A stretch of 64,000 nucleotides of DNA from Ursus arctos (taxonomy: Eukaryota > Chordata > Mammalia > Carnivora > Ursidae): contig NW_026623078.1 in NCBI RefSeq assembly GCF_023065955.2, positions 11,604,199-11,668,198 of the forward strand. The letters run 5' to 3'. Positions within the stretch are counted from its first letter, which is position 1. Each line of letters opens with the position of its first letter. Below, in pieces: positions 21,546-33,379 of this stretch. Below the pieces are notes generated by a model. It did no database searches, had not been told where the DNA came from, and saw nothing but the letters and a program-made list of their open reading frames with translations. Position numbers and translations under genes: made by a program.

Positions 21546-24500
21546 GAGGGATATTTTATATAATTTGAGATTACATAAATGCCTGACAATGTAGCCACAA
21601 CAACCTGTTTGTTAAACAATTTGTGTTAACATTAGAAATCAGCTAGAATAAAGTCTTACATTATTATTATGACATATGAACTCTCAAGAAGGAAATGACT
21701 AATAAAAAGTGACCACAGGGCAGTTAATTAGCATAATGTCATGAATAGCAAGATGAACAGGTAGCAGTAAAAATAGCTCAGAATGAGGATTTAAGGGAAC
21801 GAGATTTTAGCCCTGGCTCCCAAACTAAGTGGTTAATACATACAACCCATCTGGGCCTCAGTTTCTTCTGCAGAATAAGTTAGGTGTACAGGCTTATTTT
21901 TAATAATAGAAAAAGAAAGAATCAAGTCTTAGACCTTTGGAGGGAAGGAAACTAGGCTCACCTGCCTCTTTTGTCTCCTGCAAGCTCAAATGTCCATTGT
22001 GCTTTGCCCACGCTGCCCCCTCAACACCAATCAGAAAGTGCGGGCTAACCAGGGAGGGCACTTAAGCATCCCACCTCTGAGCGAGAAGAGGGGTTTTGGC
22101 CCCCTGACCAGCTCCCTGTGCCTATGCAAACCTGCTTTTCTCAATATTAAACGTGTAATATTTCTGTAATAAGAAATGCAAGACTTTCTATGCTTCCTGC
22201 ATTGAAACTTCAATTCTTACTACTGAAAGGGTCTTCCTTGTCTTCTCTCTAGCTATACCCTCTGAGACAGAAAGGCTTTGCTCCACTCTTTTCCACTCCT
22301 GGGGGAAGTCACTGCATAGCACATGGAAGAAGTAGAGCACCCCACTCTGGGCCTGACATCAGCTCTACCACCGAGCTGGCCGGTGCTGCCTTAGCCGTCT
22401 GTGCTTCCTATATTCTGGGATCAGAACAGGACCTCAAAAGACTATTAAAAAGATTAAAGGTGTAATGAATGCAAAACATTTAGAAGAGTTGGTAGTAATC
22501 GTGCAGCAAGTGTTCACTTTTCTCATTGTGACTCTGGACTGCTTTGCTCTCCCCCTTAAAGTATGTGTTCCTGTGCTCACGCCAGTGTTTATTTGGCACC
22601 TACTCTATATTAGCATTTAATCATGTGTTCTCTGTGTTTCAACCACCACAGTTGCGTATGTCTTATCTCCTCACTTTGCGTGGAAGATGCTGGAGGGCTT
22701 TCCGTCTTTCCTGGGATGGACCACAGCACCCAGCACAGAATCCTGTGCACGCCCAGGCTCCCTCAGTGCCCTTGTAAGAATGGATAACACACAGTCAAAC
22801 CCTCTTGCTGTGTTTTTTCCTCTCTTACCCATTCGTGGTTTTTTTTTTTGTTTGTTTTGTTTTGTTTTTTGTTTTTACTCTGGCCATTTTGAGAAAAGGA
22901 TGCTATAGAGAATGCTTACAGATTCAACACTGCAATGAAGAGAAATCCACATAGGTAAATAGCCTCCTTTTTCCTTGCCAGAATCCTATCAGCCCCAGGA
23001 GCATAAAGTAATCCAGAAGTGACTCACCCACCCCAACATCTCCCAGTGAAAAACCTGCAGACCACTTGGAGCGGCGGAGGTTACTCATCCCCCTGCGACC
23101 GGGTGTGGGATTTTCCCCTCTAGAGCAGGTATGTGGGACCTACGCCAAGAGAGCAGGAATGAATTTGCCTCAAAGGTAGGGAGAAAATAGTCAGGTGTTT
23201 TTTCCCCCCTACTTTGGCCATGAGAGAAGTATTTATTACCAAAACTGTTTTGGCAATATTGCATTTGAATTTAGCATTTTCACATTACTACTAATAATGG
23301 TATTCTTACTGTGATCATTTTATGTTTTATCATAGAAAATATTTACTTTTGTTGTCAGTTCACTGAAGAGAAACAATATTTTCTAAAACAAACTATTGCA
23401 CACTATAAATAAACTAACACAGAGATGACTGTCACAATTAAAAATAAAGAAATCAATGGAAAGGTGGTGATTGGAAGCCTACTCTACCTTACCACGTTTT
23501 TCTTCTGATATATATATGTCCCCCTTTCCTCAAAGTGGGCTCACTTTGAGAATTCACTGATTATTAAAATCAGTTTCTATCCAGGAAATGTGACATAGCC
23601 AAGGGCTCAGAAGTTCCCACTCTGAAAGTCATTTTAAGCATGAATCTATAATCAAGTACTCAAGATAAAACAATTATTTATAATTCGTGATGACTATTAC
23701 CCATTATCCATTATTGTATATGCGTTTTATTAATAAAACTTACTTTTTAAATAATCAAAAATTTAAATGTTAAGTAATGAATAATTAACATGAGCTTTAA
23801 ACAATTTTAATTTTGAAATAATTATTATGAATGGTTATACACCATATCCCAGATTTATTCCTAAGTCCTGGGGGATGTAAAACTAATAAAATATGATACA
23901 TAGAAACCTGAAAAATTACTGAAGTTACTTGAAAAAGCACTATACAAAACTGTAATAGAATTTGAACACATAATAGAATTTGGAGTCAGAGTGACAAGGT
24001 CCTGGTTATAGTGCTTGCCCAAGTCACCCAGGCCTTCTATTTCCCATGAGAGTGCCTGCCTTATCAGGAAACTGCTAGAATCCTTAGGATACTAAAGACT
24101 AAAGACTAAAGACTAAAGCTAAGACTCTTTCATCCATAGGAAAAAAAGTGACATATGATTTTAAAATATTACTCTTATAAATTATACAACATTCATGTGA
24201 CTTCTAAACACCATCACTATCAAATATTTATAAAGACAAATATTAGTAAATAGATTAATCTTCAAGCTAACCCCAAGTAGGCCAAATCACACTAATTCTT
24301 CCATTTTACAACCATCTATATAGATTCCTTAAGATTCACTTAAATTGAAAACAAGTTTGAATTTTAATATTTAATAAAATATTAAATATATAATGATATA
24401 TTGTGATATCATAAATATTAAAAAGTTACATACATAATGATTTCTTTCTAATGGAGAAAAATCTGTTTTTCTGAGCAAAATATTATGGTCTAAATTTCAT

Positions 24501-25099
24501 ACAGTGCTCTGGAGGGATAGCAAGAATAAGAGTAAAATATTTTGATTAGAATATGGTAGCACATGATTGGGACTGCTTACAGGTATAATCAGGTTGAGAA
24601 GTTTGGAAATAACAAAGTAGCAAGTTCTAGTCACACCATAGAAAAATAGAGAAAAAGAAAAAAGAGAAACTCAGCACTGAAATAATTTTCTGGCTTAAGC
24701 CCAATAATAGCTTGTCTTTAAAATATTTATTTAGAATAGATTTTTTTTGTACTCTAAGGGAAAAAGCTGTGATCTATAATTCTATCACCCTTTTCTTCTT
24801 TATAACCAGACTTACTAAACAGCTAATCAAAGATTTAAAGGTTTTCTTTGAATATCCTGTAGTCTTTGAGCCTTCCCAAAATAATGAGCAAATTAGGATT
24901 TCATTATATCATGCCAGAATTAAGGCCTTTGTGACCAAATGTCTGTCATAAAGCAATACCTTTGAAAACTCAACAAAAAGTGTAATTTTAAAACCTAATT
25001 TTATTTTTTATGCTAAAAATGTGCTAATGTGATGGTGGCATCAAATGACCTGAATTAATGAGGAGACATTAACAAGAAGTATTTTATCAAAGATAACAA
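21546..25099. other. Intronic sequence, mostly unique
   Basis: Contains weak MIR-like scraps (about 21800-21870 and 23980-24070), a T/TTTG-rich run (22840-22876), a CpG-containing patch (23000-23170) and a 7-bp tandem repeat (24091-24118). Around 21950-22250 there is GC-richer sequence with a CCAAT box (accaatcag) that might be an unrecognised LTR. No exon identified. Confidence 0.5.
24091..24118. repeat. (ACTAAAG)4 tandem heptamer
   Basis: Four perfect head-to-tail copies of actaaag, followed by a partial, mutated copy. Confidence 0.95.
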
Positions 25100-25145
25100 C
25101 TAGAACTAACACTTATATAATACTATCTACCAGGCACTGCTGGGA
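25100..25145 (-). mobile_element. MIR/L2 tail fragment
   Basis: 'aactaacacttatataatactatctaccaggcactgctggga' resembles the reverse-complemented 3' portion of MIR/L2, directly before the CTAC repeat. Confidence 0.45.
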
Positions 25146-25150
25146 GAGTT

Positions 25151-25189
25151 ATCTACCTACCTACCTACCTACCTACCTACCTACCTATC
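25151..25189. repeat. (CTAC)n microsatellite
   Basis: About nine nearly perfect ctac units ending in a ctatct variant. Confidence 0.95.
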
Positions 25190-25385
25190 TGTAGGAATAT
25201 ATAAACCAAGGCAATCTTCAGCGACTTTTCATTCTCTCTGATATATGAATATAAAAGCTATAGTTCTGTTTTAAGAAACAAACCATTCCTTGCCTCAATC
25301 CATTTTTCTAAAACGTCATTTAATACTGAGGGTGCTCTGACTCTGAGGGTAGTAGCTATCACTCAGGTTAAGAGTTCCAGTTTGG

Positions 25386-25606
25386 GGCACCTGGGTGGCT
25401 CAGTCATTAAGCGTCTGCCTTTGGTTCAGGGCGTGATCCTAGAGTCCTGGGATCAAGCCCCACATCAGGCTCCTCTGCTGAGAGCCTGCTTCTTCCTCTC
25501 CCACTCCCCCTGCTTGTCTCTCTCTCACTGGATGTCTCTCTCACTGGATGTCTCTCTCACTGGCTGTCTTTGTGTCAAATAAATAAATAAAATATTTTTT
25601 AAAAAA
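25386..25606 (+). mobile_element. Can-SINE with 16-bp target duplication and internal tandem repeat
   Basis: Full-length SINEC. Perfect 16-bp target duplication aagagttccagtttgg at 25370-25385 and 25607-25622. The CT-rich part holds roughly three head-to-tail copies of gtctctctcactggat (about 25518-25566), an expansion specific to this copy. Confidence 0.95.
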
Positions 25607-26002
25607 AAGAGTTCCAGTTTGGCTGATGTGCTCTGCCCCTTCTTCCTTGACCATTTATGTGTATTTTTCATACAACTACTGCTCTGTGGAGGATTACTTT
25701 CCCAGGTAAATATATGCTCTGTTTGGAACCTCCAAACAAACTTTCAAGCTTTTTGTCATTGGTTCTTGCTGACTAACAAGTGTCAAAAGTGGATTCTGTT
25801 GTCAAACATTCAAAAAAGTGGATCTAGTAAAATGCAAATGATAACCTCTGTCGAAAGCCAATGTTTATCATTGTGAACCAGAGTCAATTTATATTTTAAC
25901 AAATATTCAATTTAAACAATTGGATCAGTAAACCTAGCCTAATGTAAGTAAACTGTCAATCAGTTTGCCATTATGAACTAAAGAGGTTATTTTTTGTTAT
26001 CA

Positions 26003-26680
26003 AAAATTGAAAGGGTGATAGACATAGAACTAGCATATGATCTAGCATTTCCACTTCTGGAGATTTATCCAAATAAAGCAAAATACCAATCTGAATAGAT
26101 ATCTGCACCTCTATGTTCATTGCAGCATTATCCACAATAGCCAAGATATGGAAGCAATCCAAGTGTCCACGGATAGATGAATGGATAAAGAAGATGTGGT
26201 ATATTCATACACAATGGAATATTAGACAGTCATAAAAAGGGAAATCTTGTCATTTGCAACAACCCTGATACACCAGAGGTTATTATGCTAAGTGAAATAA
26301 GTCAGAGAAAGAAAAATACCATTTGATTTCACTTATATGTGCAATCTAAAAACCGAAATAAACAAACAAAACAAAACAGAAACAAAGTCGTAGATACAAG
26401 AAACAAACTGTTGGCTGCCAGAGCAGATGGGAGTTGGGCAAAATAAGTGAAGAGGACTAAGAAGTACAAACTTCCAGTTATAAAATGCATAAGTCATGGG
26501 GATGCAATGCACAGCATATGGAATGTAATCAATAATATTGTAATAAGTTGACGTGGTGACAGGTGATAACTAGACTTACCATGGGGATCATTTTGTAATG
26601 TATAAAAATATCGAATCACTGTGTTGAACACCTGAAACTAATAAGACATCGTATGCCAATTATATTTAAATTTTAAAAAT
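26003..26680 (+). mobile_element. L1 (L1MA-like) 3' end, 5'-truncated
   Basis: The ORF2 C-terminus (tccacttctggagatttatc, ttcattgcagcattatccac, atgaatggataaagaaga, gtgaaataagtcagagaaag) leads into a 3'UTR (ttggctgccagagcagatgg, tcactgtgttgaacacctga) and an A-rich end. No frame is intact. Confidence 0.85.
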
Positions 26681-26859
26681 GTGTTATGCCTTCCCCTAAA
26701 AAAATTTTTTAAGAGTGAGCAATGGCAGAAAGAAACAAAGCTGTCATTATGTGGGCTGTGTCCATTTAAATCTTAGGGTTTCCATTCACATTAGCTCTGC
26801 TGTCATAAAGTTGTTCTGCCACACTTATATTGAATCCATATTGTCTCATTATAGAGATT

Positions 26860-26935
26860 AACAAACTTAGAAGAGCACAGAAATAAACCCTCACATTTAT
26901 GGCAAATTGATTTTTAACATGGGTGCCAAGACCAT
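26860..26935 (+). mobile_element. L1 ORF2 fragment
   Basis: 'acagaaataaaccctcacat...ggcaaattgatttttaacat...gtgccaagaccatt' matches the L1 ORF2 segment usually reading 'gaaataaacccacacattta ... ggtgccaagaccatt'. It ends exactly where the 26936 LTR begins. Confidence 0.65.
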
Positions 26936-27366
26936 TGTTTTAGATTGAATTGTGTTCCCCCCCCCCCCAAAATTTATATGTTGGAATGTTAAACCCCCAT
27001 GTGACTGTATTTGGAGATAGGGCTTTTGGAGGTAATTAATATAAAATAAGGTCCTAAAGGTAGGTCCTAATCCATTAACATTAGTGATTTTATAAGAAGA
27101 TTCTCTGTGTGTGTATGTCTCTCTCTTTCTCTGTCACTCTCTGTTTCTCTGTCTGTCTCTCTCTCTCATTCTCTCTCTGAGGACACAGAGATCACAGAGA
27201 GATGGTGGATGTTTGCAAGCCAAAAACAGGGCTCTCACCAGAAACCAAATCTTACCAGGCCATCATCTTGGACTTCCAGCCTCCAGAACTGTGAGAAATT
27301 AAACTTCTCCTGTGTAAGCCACCCCAATCTGGTATTTCCTTAGAGAAGCCCTAGTTGACTAATATA
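26936..27366 (+). mobile_element. MLT1-type MaLR LTR
   Basis: Recognisable MLT1 order: gattgaattgtgttccccc, atttatatgttgga, atgtgactgtatttggagat, cctaatcc, ttccagcctccagaactgtg, agaaattaaa, taagccacccc. A 12-C run (26957-26968) and an expanded (TCTC)n tract (about 27100-27180) sit inside it. Confidence 0.88.
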
Positions 27367-29090
27367 AGGTGTGACCCAGGGCCTGTTTAGGAGAGTGTGT
27401 CAAAAGAGAGGGACTGATCGCCTGTGTCAAATACCACTGATAAATTAAGCAAGATGAACAATGAGGCATGATGACCTTTGGATTTGACACCTTCGTTATG
27501 GCCATTGGTTACCTTAAAAAGAGCAATGTCAGTTTTACAAATTTATTGCAGTTGATTTAAGAGAGAAAGGGTGGAAAGCACATAAATACAATGAAAACTG
27601 ACACTTCTAGGAGCCTTGCTCCTAAAGGAGAGCAAAGAAATAGGGAGAGAGATGTTGGTCAAAGGAAACTTATTTCTTCATATTGCAGAAACTGTAGAAT
27701 GTCTATTTAATTGTTTGAAAGATACAATATAAAAGGACAAATTGATGATTCAGAAGAGATAGGGGACGATTGCAAGCATGCTGCCATTGGCTAGGTGAGA
27801 AGCGACGTGATCCAGGGCACATATGGTCTTAGAAAGAAGCAAAGACCATTCATTTGGCGTAGCAGGAGAGCAGATAGAGTAGGTGACCTAGCAGTGTAAG
27901 TGAATGTGAATATTGGTGAATTTAAAACACAGATACATTGTAAAACTAATACCATTTTATGAGAAGTGCATGTTCTTCGGTGTCTTTCACCATTATGGAG
28001 CTTCCTTTTTGTAACTATCAGTATGCATCCTCCTGTAAGCAGGCTTTCTAAGTTCAGAGCAACATAAATTAAGCAGAGACAACTGATAAGAAGACTCCAG
28101 GGAGGCTTTACTGCCCAAGTAGTAAAGTCCACACCTTAGAGCCAAGAAATCTCTGGGTCATACCTAACTATCAGAGAAGGGCTTTTCATGGACTTCATAT
28201 AAGCCAAATTTTCCTGGCATCTACCCCGGAAATCTTTATTTTCGGCCAGGACCAATAGATGGAAGTTGGGCAAAAGAAGGAGACTAAAGTAAGGAAGTGA
28301 AGAAAACTTAAGGGAAGGCAGAAATAGAATCATGTTTGCCGAGTGGGTTCTGGGAGCCCCCAAACCCAGTTAGGGAAGAACTGAACTGTTCCACTCGAGT
28401 ACTTCGCAAGTCTTTTGGAAAATATAGAAAAATGTTACACCTATCATTTTACAGATGCAGTAGTTAAAATTTCCCCAAAGTACATAGAGACTATCATATG
28501 AGGGGGAGTATTATGAAGGAGTTGCGAACTTGAAATCTGAAGCCAGAACACCTGGCTCCAAGTATAGGCTCCACCATTAATTTTTCTGCAACCTTGACCA
28601 AGTTGGCCAACTTATCTGTGCTTCAGTTTCCTCAGCTGAAAAATAAGGATCATGATAGCACTTCAGAGTGTTTGCTAAATGAGTAAGGAGATGAAAAGTA
28701 TTTAGAACCAGTGTCTCCACAAAAATTGGATATTGTCATTTTTATTAATACATAGTAGATACCACCAGAGACAGAGAAGGCACTCAATAATATTAGCTTC
28801 TTTCCTTCCACCTTTTAAACTACTTTTAATATCAATAGAAGAACTCTCAAAATATTTAATATTTGATTCTTAGATGATATCTTGGGATTTGTGTAATGTT
28901 TCCTTTTATAGTACTGATTTCTGAAGTCACAGTGAGCCTTTTCACTCATCATTCTTCCTTATGAGAGTCATAATTAGAGTATCTCTAAATAGATACTATT
29001 TTTATAGTACTACCATTATTATTACTATCATTACCACTACAGCTACGGCTACCACACATAATGAATAATAATTATGAATATTTACTTTTC
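27367..29090. other. Intronic sequence, mostly unique
   Basis: Contains a MIR at 28525-28725; nothing else is assignable. The 113-residue (27791-28132) and 75-residue (28136-28363) minus-strand open frames have no recognisable similarity or splice context. Confidence 0.5.
28525..28725 (+). mobile_element. MIR SINE
   Basis: 'aatctgaagccagaacacctggc...', 'aaccttgaccaagttggcc', 'cttcagtttcctcagctg' and 'aaaataaggatcatgatagc' follow MIR order. Confidence 0.75.
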
Positions 29091-29534
29091 TGTATTAGGC
29101 TGAATAATGGCTACCCAAAGACATCAAGTCTAATGTATGAAATCTATAAACATTATGTGATAAGAAAAAAGGGTCTTCGGGGATATGATTAAATTAAGGA
29201 TTAGATTATGGGAGATTATCCTGGACACGTGTGCCAATGAAAGAGGCAGAGAGAGAGCACACATGTGCACACATGCACACACAGAAGGCAATCTGAAGAC
29301 AGACTGCGGCAGAAATTGGAGTGATATAGCTACAAAGAACACTGAAGAATGTTGGCAGGTACCAGAGGCTACTAGAAACAAGGAATGATTCTCCACCAGA
29401 GCCTCCAGAAAGGTACTCCTACCAACAGCTTCATTTCAAGCTTCTGGTCTCTTAAACTGTCAGAGAATAAATTTCCTTTGGTTTAAGACACCAATGTCGT
29501 GGCAATTTTTACAGCAGCCCTATAAGACTAGTAT
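29091..29534 (+). mobile_element. MaLR-type solo LTR
   Basis: It starts tgtattaggctgaataatgg and ends near ctataagactagtata. Internal matches to a MaLR LTR: gattaaattaaggattag, gggagattatcctgga, agagcctccaga, gagaataaattt and tttaagacacc. No internal region. Confidence 0.75.
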
Positions 29535-29559
29535 ATCTTCTTTAAATTTCACATGATAT

Positions 29560-29700
29560 GTTTTTACAAATATTATTTTGTTTAATGATTATGTAAATTC
29601 CATCAAGTAGGATTATATATTTTATAGATACTGAAACTAACATCACGCAGCTTATAAAATTAAAGCTGGAACTCTTATCCAAGTAGATGATTTCAAAAGC
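29560..29700 (-). mobile_element. MIR SINE fragment
   Basis: Reverse-complement MIR: 'ttttatagatactgaaactaaca', 'cagcttataaaattaaagctggaactcttatcc'. Confidence 0.6.
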
Positions 29701-29868
29701 TGTCATTGGGCTTAAATTTATATTGTTATAATGATTTTGTGTGTTTTACTAAAATGTTTTACTATGCTTAGAAACTATGTTAAATATAGAGTTTAAATAA
29801 CATGTAAAACAATTACAAATCAGTAAGAATTGGGTTAGTGTTCATACACTTTGATATGAACTTACATA

Positions 29869-29870
29869 TT

Positions 29871-29902
<32 letters not shown>

Positions 29903-29912
29903 CATATATATA
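29869..29912. repeat. (TA)n microsatellite
   Basis: Alternating TA with three interspersed 'taca' units. Confidence 0.9.
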
Positions 29913-29970
29913 ATTTCTTTTTTTTCTACTAACTGGGACACACTAGTGTAGAACAATTAATAAGGTGGAG

Positions 29971-30159
29971 GGGGTACATGGGTGGCTAAGTCAGTTAAGC
30001 ATCTGACTCTTGATTTTGGCCCAGGTCATGATCTCAGGATCATGAGATCAAGCTCTGTCTCAGGCTTTGTGCTCAGTGGGGAGTCTGCTTGAGATTCTCT
30101 CTCTCCTCTCTCTTTACCCCTCCCCACTAAATAAAATAAATATATCAAATCTTTTTAAA
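29971..30159 (+). mobile_element. Can-SINE with 12-bp target duplication
   Basis: SINEC head (gggtacatgggtggctaagt) to A-rich tail. Perfect target duplication aataaggtggag at 29959-29970 and 30160-30171. The short frame 30067-30273 crosses it and is not a gene. Confidence 0.93.
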
Positions 30160-30599
30160 AATAAGGTGGAGAATGGAATAGAGAACAATTACTATAGAGT
30201 CAACCACCTCATCTGCAATTGTGAAAGGATTTCTAAAGAAGAAATAACAGCAAAATTTCCATGCCCAAAATAAGTCTTAAAGAGAAGTGAGATCACTTTG
30301 GTAATTGTGTATCCAATTACTCAGATAAGACACTGAAGAAAACATTAAAGCAGCTGAAGTACCAACACAGAATCCAGCATTGTTAAAATTGCCATGCTCT
30401 TATCAGTGGGGGAACAACCTATTGAACTTGAAGGAGACTTGGCAAGTAACATACCTGTTATGGGACATAAGACTTTCTCACTAAATATACAGTATTTTTA
30501 AGTCTATAATTTTAACAATTCCCCTGTAAAATGTTCCTGTTGTGGAATTAATTTTTCCACTAGGAAAAATGTGAATTTTTAATACTTAGAAAACATAAT

Positions 30600-30700
30600 T
30601 CCTGTACTTATGGATGAAGAAACTGTGACCTGAAAAGTAAAATAATTGGCTCAAGGTCACGTATTTAGTCACTGTAAACCCTCTACTAGAATACTTCACA
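30600..30700 (-). mobile_element. MIR SINE fragment
   Basis: 'ggatgaagaaactgtgacctgaaaag...aataattggctcaaggtcacg' is the reverse-complemented MIR core. Confidence 0.6.
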
Positions 30701-30834
30701 TATAGCATATGTACAATAATGAGTAAATGTTTTGTCTTTATTTTCAGTTAAACCTTTTATATTGACTTTAGAAAAATTATCATTATTGATCTGTTTCTTA
30801 GATAAAAAACATTCTTCGAAAGATGAAAACCTAG

Positions 30835-31019
30835 GGGCACCTGGGTGGCTCAGTCAGTTAAGCGTCTGCCTTCTGCTCAGGTCATGATCCCAGGGTCCTG
30901 GGATTGAGCGCCATGTCGGGCTCTCTGCTCAGTGGGGAGCCTGCTTCCCCCTCTCACTCTCCCTCTGTACTCTCCCTCTCTCTTTCTCTCTCAAATAAAT
31001 AAATAAAATCTTTTTTAAA
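30835..31019 (+). mobile_element. Can-SINE with 16-bp target duplication
   Basis: Near-consensus SINEC (gggcacctgggtggctcagt...). Perfect 16-bp duplication aaagatgaaaacctag at 30819-30834 and 31020-31035. Confidence 0.96.
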
Positions 31020-31839
31020 AAAGATGAAAACCTAGTTAGTAGTGTCTGAATTCATTCCCTAGGATTACTGCATTAGATGCTACATCATTATATAGAGCAA
31101 AATAGTGACAAAGTCAAGAGATTAAGAGAAAACAATAATCTAGAGGCATAGATAGAAAAAAAATAAGGAAGTCTTCATATGGGTCTTGGAGTAAACTATT
31201 TACTAACTAGAAGTTTTCTCTGATATGCCTGGATTCTTTCCACCAGCCCTTTAGTTACCCACACACATTTCCGTCATGAAATGTAAAGAATGAAAAAATA
31301 GATATCAAGAAAATTTAACTTTGCTGTATTCTCCTGATGTTGTGATTTTCTTTTGTAGGATAATGAGGAAGAGAAACTCATTAGGAAAAGATCAGCCAGA
31401 GATAAAAGACAGAATGCGTTCTCTCAGTTACCTTAGCATGACCCTTCTTTCAATTGTCTACCACTGCTTTTAATACCCTGGGCCTACTGCTGTTGGAAAT
31501 CGCACTGTGAGAATCACATCCAGGATCAGACTGGGTCAAGAGGCAGAATAATTGGTCTCATGTTGGTGAAGTTGAGTGCAATTTATGCTACAACGCCAAA
31601 TTTGAGGAGATAAATTAGTCTATTAGCCACTAGTGTTGAGGTTAATTGTTGAGCAACAAAAGTAAGAAAAATACATTTACTTTGTAATACAGTAAGAGCA
31701 AAGACTTAATCATCTAACTCTTATCAGTAGTCGTACCACAAATCAATCACTAGTTCTTTATATGCCACCATCTTTTCAAAACAAGCCTTAAAAAGAAATC
31801 TATAGCTAACATCACATGCTATCCCCCTGAGGTGGTATA

Positions 31840-32057
31840 AAGATTGGAAAGGAAAACTTTTTATTTCGAAAGGACATGACTGTGTACTATATACTCCCAA
31901 AGATTTACAAGCAAACCATTAGAATTATTAAGGATTAATTTAATAAGGTCACTGGATGCAAAGTCAATATACAAAAATCAATTTCATTTATATATATTAA
32001 CAAAAAACAATTAGAAATTAAATTTTAAATGCCATTTAGTAGCTATATGTGATGTGT

Positions 32058-32089
<32 letters not shown>

Positions 32090-33130
32090 ATCACCTAGGA
32101 ATAAATCAAATAAAGAATGTGCATGACTTCTACACCAAAAACTCAAATATTGCTGTGAGATATAGTAGACACCTAACTGAATGAAGAGAAAATGTATATC
32201 ATGTATTTAATGACTCGATATTGTACATAAGTCAATATTTCCCAAATTGATCTTTAAATGCATATAATCCCCCACAAATGAATAAAATAAATAAATCTAT
32301 ATAATCCCAATCATAGTACCAAGAGGCCTTTTCTATGGAAACTGAACTTGAAGTATTTACACAATCAGATTTCAAGTGTTACTATAAAACAACAGTAATT
32401 AAGACAGTATTATATTGGTACAAGTATAAACAATTAGACCAATAGCACAGGATATATGGTTCAGAGCTATACATTTCATACATATTTAGTCACTTATGTC
32501 AAAAGTGTCATTGTAACACAGTCCTGAAGGTGTGATCTTTGTAATAAATGGTGAAGAAGCCATTGGATACCCAAACGGAAGACATTCTGGACTCCCTTAC
32601 TAATTCCAGACATAAAAATTACTTGGGGGCTGCTATCAAACTTATGAAATTCTTAAGTAAAAGTTATACCCCTAAAGTAGCCAGAAATATCTTCAATAAC
32701 TGTAAAAAGCACTAACCATTAAATTTAGATACATTTGTTTATCAAAAGCTGTCATTAAGAAAATGAGTAAACAAGCAACAGTCTGAGAGAAAGTATAAAT
32801 ACTACATACGTCTAACAAAGAAATCATCAAAATTTATAAAGAATTTCTGTAAGTGGCCAATAAGCATATAAAAATATGCTCGGCATCACTAGTCATAAGG
32901 GAAGTATGAATTAAAATCACAATGAAAAACTACTTAGACTCAATGGGTAAAAATTAAAAAGATTGGCAGTATCAAGTGCTTGTGTGATTGTGAAGTAACC
33001 GGATCTCTTACAGATCACTAATGGGAGACTAGTTTGGCTCAACCACTTTAGAAAGCTATTCAGTAATATCCACTAAAGCAAAACTTAGGTTTTTCCTATG
33101 ACTCAACAATTACACTCTTATATGGATGTC
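31840..33130 (+). mobile_element. Ancient L1M ORF2 remnant
   Basis: Ordered but diverged ORF2 phrases: 'aaggtcactggatgcaaagtcaatatac', 'caattagaccaatag', 'cattaagaaaatgagtaaacaag', 'gtggccaataagcatataaaaatatgctc' and 'ctatgactcaacaattacac'. It is broken by a (TG)n tract at 32048-32091 and many indels. Confidence 0.75.
32048..32091. repeat. (TG)n microsatellite
   Basis: About 20 TG units with one 'ta' interruption, inside L1M sequence. Confidence 0.95.
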
Positions 33131-33140
33131 CAAGAGCTAG

Positions 33141-33345
33141 GCAAATTGATTCTAAATTTCAAATGAAAAACAAACATGGAATAACATAAAGAATAGCTGG
33201 GAAAACTAAAAAAGAAGAACAATAATAGGGGCGGGGAGAGGAAAAGGGCAACCAGGTATTAGAACACACTAGTAAGCCTCTACAGTAACATTTGATGCTG
33301 GCATATGAATAGACAAACTAATGGAAAAAGAATAGAAACACAGTG
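33141..33345 (+). mobile_element. L1 ORF2 fragment (second old copy)
   Basis: 'ttctaaatttcaaatgaaaaacaaa', 'aatagctgggaaaactaaaaaagaagaac' and 'tgctggcatatgaatagaca' repeat an ORF2 region already passed in the flanking L1M, so this is a separate or rearranged copy. Confidence 0.55.
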
Positions 33346-33379
33346 CCTGGACCTTGGTTTCTAATTCCATTCTCAAAAA

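Noticed and set aside
25151..25189. Regularly repeated CTAC, TTTA and GTAT arrays as CRISPR-like arrays
   Set aside because: Direct tandem repeats without spacers, in a mammalian intron.
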